Assembly (NCBI RefSeq): GCF_964355755.1
Contig: NC_092672.1
Location: 7,130,001 to 7,194,000 of the forward strand
DNA: 64,000 bases
Origin: Antedon mediterranea
Lineage: Eukaryota; Echinodermata; Crinoidea; Comatulida; Antedonidae
Direction of reading: 5' to 3'
Under the pieces are notes generated by a model, which saw only the letters and a program-made list of their open reading frames with translations, did not search any database and had not been told where the DNA came from. The translations under genes were made by a program, and so were the position numbers. How positions within the stretch are numbered: position 1 is the stretch's first letter; every line of letters begins with the position of its first letter. Below are positions 25,088 through 36,800 of the stretch, one piece after another.

Positions 25088-27960
25088 TCCTAGAATGTAT
25101 TTACAGAATCTTAGATGAACTTTCTCTAATACTGATATATCATTTAAACCCCATATTTCGCTACCATAAAGTAAGATTGGCATAATCTTAACATCAAATA
25201 TATGGTTCCATATATTAACTTGGAGGTTACCAAAACGCCTATGGGTCAATCCTTTTAATGTGAACAAAGCCTTATTAGCTTGTTGACAATTGTATTTTTT
25301 GGCTTTATTCCAATTACCATTTGAGTTGAAAACAACTCCTAAATATTTAAAGGATTTGACAATGTCAACTGTATTTCCATTGTAATTCCATTTTTCAAAT
25401 TTGTTAAGATTACCACCATTCTTAAACACCATAATATTACTCTTGTTAACATTGACAGTTACATCCCATCTTGTACAATAGGTAGATAACTTGTTTAAAT
25501 AATATTGTAGACCATAAACGGTATCACCAAATAACATAAGGTCATCTGCATAGAGTAAATGATTAATTTTTAGATTTCCTATTTGGATTCTATGCTCGTC
25601 GCCTTCCTCATTTAATGTTTCACTCAAATCATTAATAAAAACATTAAATAAAAAGGACAAGAGTGGCGAACCCTGTTGTATACCTATTAGACATTTGAAA
25701 GAATTACTAATGTTGCCGTCGACCTTAACATGTGCTGATAACTTATTGTACATTGAATTAATAACGTTTAACATTTTTCCTTTTACTCCTGAATTTTTTA
25801 GTTTTATGTGAAGATATTGATGTCCTACGGAGTCAAAGGCTCGTTTAAAATCAATGAAAGCAACAAATACTTTCCCACGTTTTTTCCTAGGTATTTATTA
25901 ATGATTGTGTTAAGAATAAATACATTTTCCGATGTTCTGAACCCCTTTCTAAAACCGGCTTGTTCCTGATGTAGAATGTTATTATCTTCTGCCCAAAATT
26001 GTAATCTTTTATTAATAATATGTAAGAAAATTTTAGCAAAAACAGGAATAAGTGATATTCCTCTATAATTCTCTGGTTGTTCTTTGTCACCTTTTTTAAA
26101 TATTGGGACAATAAGACTGGTTGCCCATTGCTGTGGAAACTGTCCTGTATTATAAATTATATTATATAATTTTGTTATTAGATTGATTACATTTTGAGAT
26201 GAGTGTATAAAAAGTTCTGGTAATAATCCATCGATTCCAGGTGATTTACCTGTTTTTTGGGATTTAATGGCATGAATTACCTCATCTACTGTAATGTCAT
26301 TATTTAGGTTAGGTTCGTTTTCATTTACAGCAGGTTCATCATTAATGATACTTTCTACATTTTGATTATCTCTATTTTCATTATTATGAAATAAGGATTC
26401 GAAGTGAGTGCGCCATGTATTAATACATATGTTACTTGGAAAATTTGGTTTTGTTTGTTTTAGTTTAATCCAGAATGATTTGGAGTTTTTTTCTCCTAAT
26501 GATCTAATCAATTCTGTACGTGATCTTTTAATATAGCTGTATTTCTTATTTTTTATTAATGTTTTATATTCTTTTTTTATTTCCAGGTATGCATTAAGCA
26601 ATGTTTGTGTACGATTGTGTCGGAATCTATTTAAACTTCTTCGAACTTTGTTTTTAAGTGCAAGACATTGATTGTCATACCACGTGTCTTTAGCTTTAGT
26701 TGTTTTATTGTTGGATTTCCTATGGATAATTCCTTTACATGCATATTCATACAATCTACCTACAGTTGAAACAGCTTCATCAATTAGGTTATCATTAATC
26801 AAGTTAGTTATTTCATTTTTAAGTTCATCGATTTTATTATGCTGTAATCTTAATTTAAATGTTTCAGTATATGTTTCTGACCAATTGAATTTAGTTTGTT
26901 TGGGACAATTTTCAATATTTAATTTTTTTATTTTTATATTATCTTTAGTTAGTAGGCCTAATTGAAACGTAATTGGCATATGATCAGATTCTATTCTATT
27001 TTCTACTTTCAAATCTGCTATGTACCTGAAGTTATCAGCTTTTGTCAATATATAATCGACTACGCTTTTGCCTTGTTGTCCTATGAAAGTGTAGCTTTTA
27101 CTATACATTGGGTTAATTCTGCCAGTAGCAATTCTTACATTCGTTTCTTTACAAAAATTGAGAAGATCTATGCCATAATTATTCGTGACGTCATCTTCAT
27201 TAATTCTAATTGTTACATTATCTTCATCATCTTCAATATATAATTCGTTATCCCAATCTATTGGGCATACATCGTTGTTGACATAATCCAATAAATCTCC
27301 TGTTTTACCATTGAAGTCTCCAACAATGAATATTTGATTTTTATTATTATATTTATATAAATATTCAGCGTATTCGTTTGTAAGTATTTCATATAAATTG
27401 TTATTATTAGCATATGGGGAGTGTTGTGGTGGTCTGTAAACTACAGCCATTATTATAGAATCGTTCTCCGTTTTGATTCGTAACCACATAATATACTTAG
27501 ATAAGCTAGGTAATTCTTTAACTTTGATATTAGTTTTATAATATATCATAATTCCACCTGTATTTCTACCACGGTGTTGTAACTTTTCTTGCATTTTACT
27601 TATACAATTATATCCCTTAATATAGTAGTCATCACTAAAAGTTGTCCAAGTTTCAACCAAACATATTACATCGAAATCACAAATAAATTTTATAAATTCA
27701 CAATCACTAAAATTACTTTTTAAACCATTTATATTCCACACAATAGTCTTTAAAGAGGTGGACGTGTAAATACTTTTACTTATATTTTTATTTGTAACAT
27801 TGGTATATATATTGTTATTATTGACGTTGTTATTCCTATTATTAACGTCGGCGTTTATGTTATCGTTATCTATACCATTAGTTTGACCATTATTAGTTGT
27901 ATTGTCAATATTTTCTTTTTCATGATTTTCGTTATTATTCTCACCTTTATTATTATTATT
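25088..27960 (-). pseudogene. LINE ORF2: endonuclease and reverse transcriptase (frameshifted)
   Basis: After an Asn-rich linker, the frame from about 27741 encodes an APE-like endonuclease: WNINGL at the start, LVETW, AVVYRPP, IVGDFN, and an SDH-type motif (ESDHMPI). The RT begins near SPGIDGLLPELF, with FKKGDKEQPENYRGISL and QAGFRKG. Near 25880 the frame shifts by one at a run of six A residues (minus strand). The second frame carries FIDFKRAFD, GSPLLSFLFN and the catalytic YADD. The frame is then cut at 25088 by a second LINE. The product would be non-functional as read. Confidence 0.88.
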
Positions 27961-28050
27961 ATTGTCATTTACGTCATTATCAACAATTGTACCAATAATA
28001 TTATTACATTTGTTGTTTATTTGATATGTGTTTGGGCCATGGCCGGACCC

Positions 28051-29060
28051 CTATCTAGGTTTATATCTACTATACTTAACTACTTTATCATTATCTATAT
28101 CATATGTAAAAGTTTCGTCATCAATAATGAGTTTATCGTATCTTATTTTGAACGGTTTTCCGCTTTTAATAGCTTCATCTATTTTTGGTTGTAAATTTTT
28201 TCTGATCTTACGAACTCTTGCTGTGTAATCTTCGCTGATAGTAATTTGTTTCCTTCTTTCACCCCGGTCTTCATTTTTGTTCATTTTTCGACGTTGTGTT
28301 CTACTTGCTTTTAGAACATTTTCTTTAGTTTTGTAATCTTTGAATTTCACAATGATCGGTCTCGGTTTAAATCTTGCGTTGAGCCTATGTGCCCTCTCAA
28401 TCTCAATATTCTCCCCACCAATACCGAGATCATTTGTAAAGTGTTCTTTTACTTTCTTCTCACTCTGATCCCAATTCTCATGTTCGCTATCTACCACTCC
28501 ATATACTATTAAGTTGTTACGTCTGCTTTGACCTTCAATTTTGTCTATATGTTTGATTAATTGTAAGTTCATTGTTTTAAGTTGTTGATTTTCTTCTTCT
28601 ATTATTGTCATTCTTTCGTTTAGTGAGTCCATGTTGCTATTTAGTGTATCAATTTTTTCTTTTACGCTTTTAACATCTCCTGAAATGTCATCCATTTTCT
28701 TATTCAAATTTCGTGTTCATTGTTTGTAGTTGTATTAATATATTTTGTATTGAAGGTTCATTTCCTCCCGCATTCAGCGCAACTTGTGTTGTTGCGTCTT
28801 CCGTTGTGGGTTTACCAGTAAGTTCATCCAATGTAGCTTGTCTAGTGTAAACTGGACCTGGATTGCTTTCGATATCGCCGGCCAAAAAAAGTAACAAGCA
28901 TAACGCAGATAGTCGTAGTGTAGGCCTAGTTCTAATGACTGCACCTAAAGAACCATGACATTTTATGCGCTTTTGTTTATTTCGTTTTCCTCTCCAATAT
29001 AGTCCTATTCTTAACCGGTAATTATCAATGTCAATCCTATTGATGTAGGAGTTTAAGTGT
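28051..29060 (-). pseudogene. LINE ORF1: 2A-like leader, coiled coil and L1-ORF1-like RNA-binding region
   Basis: The open frame begins after a stop near 29062 and encodes a basic stretch, a hydrophobic segment (LSALCLLLFLAG) and then GDIESNPGP at 28853-28879. That matches the D-[VI]-E-x-N-P-G-P signature of 2A ribosome-skipping peptides. A Thr/Asn-rich segment follows to a stop at 28700. The protein continues in another frame from about 28707 with a heptad-rich coiled coil and a segment (RRNNLIVYGV... IERAHRL) typical of L1-type ORF1 proteins. No in-frame Met precedes the 2A, so the element is 5' truncated, mutated, or starts at a non-AUG codon. Confidence 0.8.
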
Positions 29061-29065
29061 GATTA

Positions 29066-29869
29066 GACGTGTAGTTATGTAAGCCAGTGCGTGCTATGTT
29101 GAGGTATTGTAGAACCAGAAGCAACTGGTTTCGGTAATGTGACGTGGCGTTTTTTGATCAAGTCCGGTCATGTGACTTGAAAATTCCGTTGAAGGGCGAT
29201 ATTTATACTGAAGTTATAGATTAAGTTAATGTAACGAAAATTTATAAAGTGAAATTGATATAACTTGTGGTATTTACTATTGAGTTATTACAATAAACCA
29301 AACAAAAGCAACTTATCTTGGTTTGACAGGCCTATGTCGTGGGCCTGCCGCTTAACAGCTGCTCTGGAATGTCGCCATGAGTTATGTTAATCCAACAAGT
29401 AAAAAAATCAGTTCCAATCGGTGTTTAAAAATCCCGCCGCTTAATTGCGGCTTACACAGGTAGTTTACAGTAGCTGTATATAACGTTAAATGTAGTTTCC
29501 GATGAGAAGGCTGTATAAAAAACGGTTGTCGTAGGCCTAGCATATTGATACTAGTGTACAGCGGAAAACATCGGGGTGTCGTGTTGAGATAGTATGAATA
29601 GACCGGGCTAGGGAGCACCGAACAAACACGTCTTCACTCGACCGCACTCACTCACGTAGCCTACTACGTTAATTGTTATAATTCAGTGAAAGTTAGACAG
29701 ATTTATGTGATAGACCTAAGTTCTTCGTCTTCTTCTTCTTTTCTTCTTCATGATTTAACAGTCCACTACAGGATATCGCTCCTCCAAATCTCTCCATTTA
29801 CTTTTCTCTTTTGCTATTCTGAACCAGTTGTTTTCTCATGTCATGTCATGTCATGTCATCTCCATCTCC
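29066..29869. other. Non-coding spacer upstream of the receptor exons
   Basis: May include the LINE 5' UTR. Contains a CTT/TCT-rich stretch (about 29718-29750) and a CATGT microsatellite (about 29836-29859). No first exon for the downstream receptor could be supported. Confidence 0.4.
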
Positions 29870-30095
29870 CTTTGAGTTTGCTTCTTTTCCTTTTCGCTAT
29901 CCTTGTCTGCCAAACTGTATAGTCCTGCTTGTCCACATGTTTTTGCTTGAAGTAGATCTCTGTTTATTATATCTTTCCTTTTGCATGGTACCTTGTTCAT
30001 TATTGTTATGCCAAGTATTTTCCGTTCTATTGCATACTGGGTTGATCTTAACTTATCCTTCTTCTCAGTAAGTCTCAAAGTTGAAAAGAAGAGAA
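29870..30095 (-). pseudogene. Relic of a LINE reverse transcriptase
   Basis: The minus frame reads KLRSTQYAIERKILGITIMNK and then a basic segment (RKDIINR). This matches the conserved LINE RT region of the type QRAMERKMLGI...RD. It is short and lacks catalytic motifs, so it is a degenerate fragment. The plus-strand hydrophobic open frame here is antisense to it. Confidence 0.6.
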
Positions 30096-30191
30096 AGAAG
30101 AAGGTTATTACACACTTCATCTAAATTATAGTGAATGGAGTAATATTATAGAAAAATGTGATCTAATGCAAGGCTCTTCGGTTTATTTCAG

Positions 30192-30757
30192 ATTCAACCT
30201 TGTATCCCGATCCAACTTTGTACCCAGATTCAACCTCGTATCCAGATACAACCTTATATCCAGTTTCAACTTCATATCCACATTCGACCTTTTATCCAGA
30301 TACAACCTCATATCAAGATTCAATCTCATATCCAGATACAACATCATATCCAGATACAACCTCGTATCCAGATACAACCTCAAATCAACATTCAACATCA
30401 TATCTAGATACAACCTCGTATTCAAATTCAATCTCAAAGCCAGATTCAACCTCATATCTAGATTCAATCTCACATCTAGATACAACCTCGTATCCAGATT
30501 CAACCTCGTATCCAGATACAACCTTATATCCAGATACAACCTCATATCAAGATCCAATATCATATCCAGATACAACATCATATCCAGATACAACCTCATA
30601 TCCAGATACAACCTCAAATCCTCATACAACTTCATATCCAGATTCAATCTCATATCTAGATACAACTTGGTATCCAGATTCAAACTCATATCCAGATTCA
30701 CCCTGGTATCTAGATCCAAGCTCATATTCAATATTTTCTTCAGAATATTATTACTCT

Positions 30758-30802
<45 letters not shown>

Positions 30803-30815
30803 GAATATTTGTATT
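30192..30815 (+). CDS. Minisatellite linker exon (Y-P-D-T-T-S repeats, poly-Tyr end)
   Basis: Acceptor TTTATTTCAG at 30191 and donor GTGAGT at 30816 bound 624 bp, a multiple of three in phase 1-1. The in-frame product is about 208 residues of six-residue repeats such as SYPDTT from an 18-bp minisatellite, ending in a run of tyrosines encoded by a TAC microsatellite. A Ser/Thr/Pro-rich stalk is plausible for O-glycosylation. All three plus frames and one minus frame stay open because the repeat has no stops; the frame was chosen by splice phase. The exon status is an inference. Confidence 0.55.
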
Positions 30816-33800
30816 GTGAGTTTAACGAATATTATTGATTTTTTTTTCAGCTATTTGTTTAATAAGTATCAACAATTATGATTACAAGCAAATATACCTG
30901 TCCTGGGATGGGTTTCAAATAATATAGTTTTACATTCATTTTAGAAAAAATGTATAGATTATTTAGACCAGTTGTCATAATCACATTGTAATCTATTTTC
31001 CAGATAACAATGAAGTTATAAATCTTGTTGGTGGCAATGTAAAACGAGAAGGTCGACTTGAACTGAAAGGTGATATTTCTGGTACTGTTTGTTCTGTTGG
31101 CTGGACCGAAGCAGATGCTGCATTAGTCTGTAAGAGTCTTGGTTATGAAGGTGTTGACGAATATTTGGTGTATAGCTTTGGAGAAGGGAATGGGACAATT
31201 TGGTCGAATATTAATGGTTGTATTGAACATCCTACGTGTAATCCAACGGATTCAACGGAAGATCCACAATGCACTCATGCAAATGATGTCGGGATAGTAT
31301 GTTCACCTTGTAAGTTAACAGGGAGCTTCGATTTGTTACGACCAACCTAGGCCAGGTCAACCGATGTGTCGGCGGTCCCTCGCCTGAACACAGAAACCGT
31401 CAAATCTGTGTCGAGGTGGAGATCGCGGACACACGTCCAAATAATTTCCTCATGGTCGCCGGTCGTTTAAAAGCGAAAGCTTCTAATATTAAATTGTAAT
31501 TTCAAAAAATCATGCATGTACCACTTTGAAGCTCAACTTGTTTACCCCTTTTTTAAAGTGACAATTCGACTTGTTGGTGGTGATAATCTGAATGAAGGGC
31601 GTGTAGAGTTTAATTATTTTGGTGAGTTTTCAACAATAAGGGATCTACATATCAGCGAAGCCGACGTCATTTGTCGTTCGCTTCCCTTTCCTTCTGCTGA
31701 GTTCTCGGATTGCTGTGGAATATATGGTACTGCCTTTGACCTGCCTTCTTATCAAGTCGAATGTAAAGGAAATGAGAAAGAATTATCTGACTGTTCGATA
31801 TATACTACCTATGATATTGACCAACAATCTGGGATTAGATGTTCAACTGGTAAGAATATGCAATGCAATATTGTTTGCCAAAAGGTATCTGATGAGTTTA
31901 GAATTTCTTTATAACATTTCTATCTATTTCTTTCTATATTAACATTTGTACTAAATTTAACCTGCACTGATTATGTCAATGATAATAAATGTATGACAAT
32001 TATTATACATTAAATAGTATTTTCTTAAAACAATTTAGTGTACTTAAAAGTCTTATTTCACAATATATTATTATAACACCAGCTCCTCAATTTTAGATGT
32101 TTTCTTTTAAAGAAACATGTACTAGGCCTACATCTTGTAAATGTATTAAAGGGCGGAGAGAAGATTCTGGGTGGGTATTTTAATTATTAATTTATCTTTT
32201 AATAGTGGTTATGATATTTCCTCAGATGGCGTAAGATTAACTGGACAGTTTGAATCAGATGGACCACTTGAAATCTTTACAAGCTCTGCTTGGCATAAAG
32301 TATGTTCGGTTGATTTTAACATTGAAGTTGGCGAAGTAATCTGCAGTCAACTCAACTTTGATGGTGTTTTAAATGTCACTGACATTGACAGTGACAACGG
32401 AACAACAACCATACGAGAAATTAATTGCACAGGAATGGAGAGAAAATTTGAAGAATGCTCTTTCAATATTGTGCCTGAACAAATGTGCACAAGTTTTGTG
32501 AAGCTGTCATGCATTGGAAGTAAGCAAATACAGTACTTAAATATACATTATTAAGCAGGGACAAATTCTTGATATACAAACATTAACTTTCCCTAAGTTG
32601 TTATATATTATCTTTTTATATTAATCCACACGTCGACGTTTCGAATTTGTCTGAAAAATTTCGAGCTCAGGTATTATAAGTATGAAACGCCATGTGTGCC
32701 AAAATATTTATGTTTTACCAATATTATATTCAGCCTATAACCAAGACATTTGACATTAGAACGTCTTCTTTGGGACACTCTATTTAGATAAACACCTTTA
32801 CAGAAAACATCCTTTTCAGAGGAAACCTCTTTTCATGGACATTTAGGCCTCCGGGTAAAACGAGGGGCAAACATTGTATATTAATACTGTTGACAGACTC
32901 TCAGTTGAATCTCTAAAGTTTCCCTTTAATATGTGTCCATTGTTGTAAACATAAGATATTCTTCATCCAGCTACGAAATTTATAGTAAAAAATGACTGAC
33001 CTTTAATCAACAAAATATTGTTTTCTTGACAGAAAAAAATGTTTTAATAATGACATACTGCAGCTAATAATCGTAAGCCATTTGTCTATATTAATTTGTA
33101 TTTATAATAATATTTACAGGTGGATCAAGATTTGCTGATGGGTATACTAGGAATTCAGGGTATGCGCAGGCATACATTAATAGCGAATGGAATTATATTT
33201 GCGACAGTGAAAGAAGAGTTACTGAATTTATCTGCTTACAAGAGCAATCAACTGGTGTTCACTTAGTACGAAACCAATACCCATTCTACATTTCTGACGA
33301 ATACGCTGATTGTGACATCACACCCGAAAACAGTCTACAGTGTAGTCAAAGCTTGGTTGATTGTTTTCCTTATCTTATTTATACGGAATGCTCAACGGGT
33401 ATGTAATTTTTGTTTTATATGCCATCCCTGAGTTCAAATCCTTCATCTAATTTAAGCCTAATTAACCCTTCATAAAATGCATGTTGAATTCAATAAATGG
33501 TAGGTCTATAGGTCTAAATCTGTGTTAAGTGTTAATTAATCGCTTCTAAAAGAGTTGTTTCTGACGGTACTTAATGCTTGGATAAATATTTTGCAATAAC
33601 TGCTTTAAAATCAGAACGTCCATCCATACTATTTGTCATGTCATCCGCATTATTACTATGATGTCCGTCAGTTATAAGCCTCTGATGACAAATGCAAATA
33701 ACGATCGACAATCATCTAAATTCATCCATTCTTTATCTACAACACATCTTCTTCACAATAGTATAACATACACTGGTCTCCAGTACCATGAACCCCGAAT

Positions 33801-36800
33801 ACCAATTCCACGTTCTTGGTATTTATGCCGTTTGTTCATTACGTCATTCTATTAACTAGTCAAGCATAGCGGGGAGTAACTAGTGCCATCATTTTGTTTT
33901 AAAGATGAGCTTATGAGATAATACTGTACCGCAATTTATATTTAGATGTTGTACGAATCAAGGGAGGAGGTCATCGTGGATTTGTTCAAATCTTCAAAGA
34001 TGGCAAATGGAATTATATTTGCAGTGAAAACTGGAATGTTCAGACTACTGAGCTTGCTTGTAAAGAACTCAACTTTCGCTCCACTTCTACAGTGACTGGT
34101 GTTGGTGTAAACACAACCGCCGTAGTACCCGATGCTCAGATCATTATGTGTGATGGAAGTGAATCGAGTTTGCTGAATTGTCAATTTGATACCAACATGC
34201 AATGTAAACGTCATGCTGTACAAGTCACGTGTTCTGACGGTGATAATTTGTGCTTTTTTGCTACACTACTATTGTCCTATTATTGTATTATTTTTGTATA
34301 AATTAATTAAATTTGTCTAGACCTATCTATACTTACTTTTTCACTGCCACATTCGTGATTTTATGATAGGAGTATTGGGTATTTAGCAAGAATAGGATTA
34401 CCTGTAGTAACTAGTGCTGATAAGTAGCGACATCTTTCTTTTATCTTACTCTACAGTTGGTATACGTCTTAGAGGATCGCCAGTAAAGCATGCTGGTCGT
34501 GTGGAAATATACAACAACAACCAGTGGTGGACGGTTTGCGATGATTATTGGGATACCAATGACGCGAACGTGGCATGCATTATGGCGGGTTATTCTGGAG
34601 CTACCAGAGGGTATCGTGAGGCAGCGTTTGGTGAAGGGGTTGGTCCTATTTTGCGCTATGATTTTTTTTGTGACGGTGATGAAGACGACTTATTTGATTG
34701 CCCATTTGGTACACATTCCGATGGATTCTGTTCACATTACGAAGATGCAGGAGTGATTTGTTCTACAGGTACGTTTCAGATCTTTGTATATGTGTACCAA
34801 AATAATCCAAAGGCATAACACCATAAAGGAGTATAACTGGGTTTACATGCAAAATTCACACATTTTTATACTTTTTATACAATAAAAAAAACACTACAAG
34901 ACCTTGAGATTTAGTGTTCAGATTCAAATTCATACACATTAATTAGGTTATTTGACAATAACTAGGGCCCGCACTAGAAGCAATAGCTTGTATCATGAGG
35001 GCCCCTACAAAATAAATATAAATATGCAAAATAAATAAAAAGAAACATCCCGTCTTAATGTCTGCCCTTTCATGTTATCGTCGCGTAATTGATGTTATTG
35101 TGCCGTGATTGTAATTTGTACGATTAATTAAAATGAATGTCTTGTTCCTTGTAACAGATATAATTCGTCTTTCTGATGGAAGCCCATCTGCCGGTCGGGT
35201 TGAACTATTTATCAATGGCCAATGGGGAACGATTTGTGACGATAACTGGGACATAAATGATGCCATTGTTATTTGCCGACAATTAGGGTTTGACAGAGCT
35301 GCTAACGCATACGACATGGCTAGATTTGGTCCTGGCAAAGGTCCAATACATTTTGATGAAGTTCAGTGTGCGGGAAGCGAAACCGATATCTTACTGTGTA
35401 ACACTAAAAGTATTCATGATTGTGAACATTCTGAAGACGCAGCGGTGTCCTGTGTTTCTGGTAAATATTGAACAAAATATATAAGTTTGAGTTTTTTTTT
35501 CACAGTAGATTTTCCGTCAGATGTTACACACAGTTGTTTATCTTTTTCATCTAGTCAGACGAATATGTGGTGAATATTAATTTACAACATTTTGTTGTTC
35601 CATATTTTTTTTTGGACCAATTAGTTTGTGGCGAGTTAAACTGTGGCCGAGTTTACTTGGGGTCGAGTTATGTATGGTAGATAAGATAGATGATTAAATA
35701 TCAAATACCTATCATCAATACGTTAGGCAATAAGGAGTATCTAAACATTAAATTGAAGCTCCCTTAATAAATCAACATTATTTTCATTGTAAGCTGTACT
35801 CTTTTCCTATTTAGACTCATTTGTGACTCCGTCATGGTTGAAACCATTTAACAGTATTCTGACAAAGGGTAAGTTACCATAAGATCAGTAATAACAAAGT
35901 AAATGTTATATTAATGAACAATGGACAGAGAATAAGAAGTATTATTCTCATCTGATATATACTATAATAAAAAAGAAACGAAAATGAATAAGAATGCAAG
36001 CAAAATCATAATTTATCGAATAAGATAGTAAGATTGAAATGAAAAGATAATATCAAGAGTAATGAAACATAAAAGAGAGAAAATTATTACATTTGAGTTT
36101 TAATTTAACAAAATAAAAATAACCCTTTACTAGCAGTAATGATAGCTTCGATAGAAGCTCTAAGATGATAGACAATACAATTGTTATTTCTAAGAGCTAT
36201 AGTGTATAAACGGAGTATTTTTAATCGAACGTTTCGATCTTTATTTTATATCTTTATCAACTCACTGCTTGTTGAATCCAATAGATTCAGGATCGGTTAA
36301 AAAATAAAATTATTGTTAATTTAAATGAAGCGAATCAGCAAATCACCCGTCGTAAACATTGAATTTTCAACAAAGTGTTCAATTTTTGCAGGTTGTAAAG
36401 ACTATTGGTTTCAAAACGATAATTCTTGTATAACAGTTATACATACAGAGCATAGTACTACGCTTTCCGAATTGTCTTGTCCAGAAGGATCGTCAGTTCT
36501 TTCAGTAGACACAGAAGTAGGCATGTTAGGAGAATATCTTCGAATAATATATTACTATTATGAAGAAATCACTCTTAAACTATTTCTTTGGCAAGATGGT
36601 AAATCAAAAACTTGCACTTTTTTTAATCGTACTGGTGATAATGGAGACACATGGGATGTGATTAGTGTACCGGCAATACAGTGTAACGACGTCTATGCTT
36701 ATGTTTGTAAAATGGATATTGAAGGTACAGTATTTGTAATGTCTCTATGCCATTGTACAATTGGTCTGTATTTAATCATCTACTCAATGATAACATTAAT

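Larger units (their letters stand above)
23475..29065 (-). mobile_element. APE-type non-LTR retrotransposon (LINE), defective, with nested insertion
   Basis: Read on the minus strand: ORF1 with a 2A-like peptide (about 29060 to 28051), an Asn-rich linker, ORF2 with endonuclease then reverse transcriptase (about 27960 to 25088), a foreign insertion (24297-25087), then the ORF2 C-terminus (24296-23558) and a short 3' UTR. Without the insertion it is about 4.8 kb. Defects are a frame change near 28700 in ORF1, a one-base frame change near 25880 in ORF2, and the insertion. ORF1 plus APE plus RT places it among APE-type LINEs; the clade was not resolved. Confidence 0.88.

Noticed and set aside
26672-28228. 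Plus-strand open frames rich in Ile/Phe opposite the LINE
   Set aside because: They are antisense shadows of the AT-rich LINE coding sequence.
29830-29925. Hydrophobic plus-strand frame (MSCHLHLPLSLLLFLFAILV) as signal-peptide exon of the receptor
   Set aside because: It overlaps a microsatellite and lies next to or antisense to a LINE reverse-transcriptase relic (29870-30095). Its possible donor gives phase 0, which does not match the phase-1 exon at 30192.
30183-30731. Long minus-strand and alternative plus-strand frames over the minisatellite
   Set aside because: An 18-bp repeat free of stops leaves several frames open. Only one frame fits the splice phases of neighbouring exons.
32206-32225. 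Acceptor at 32205 for the SRCR 3 exon
   Set aside because: It would require phase 2, whereas the preceding exon ends in phase 1. The acceptor at 32225 fits and gives a 294-bp exon.
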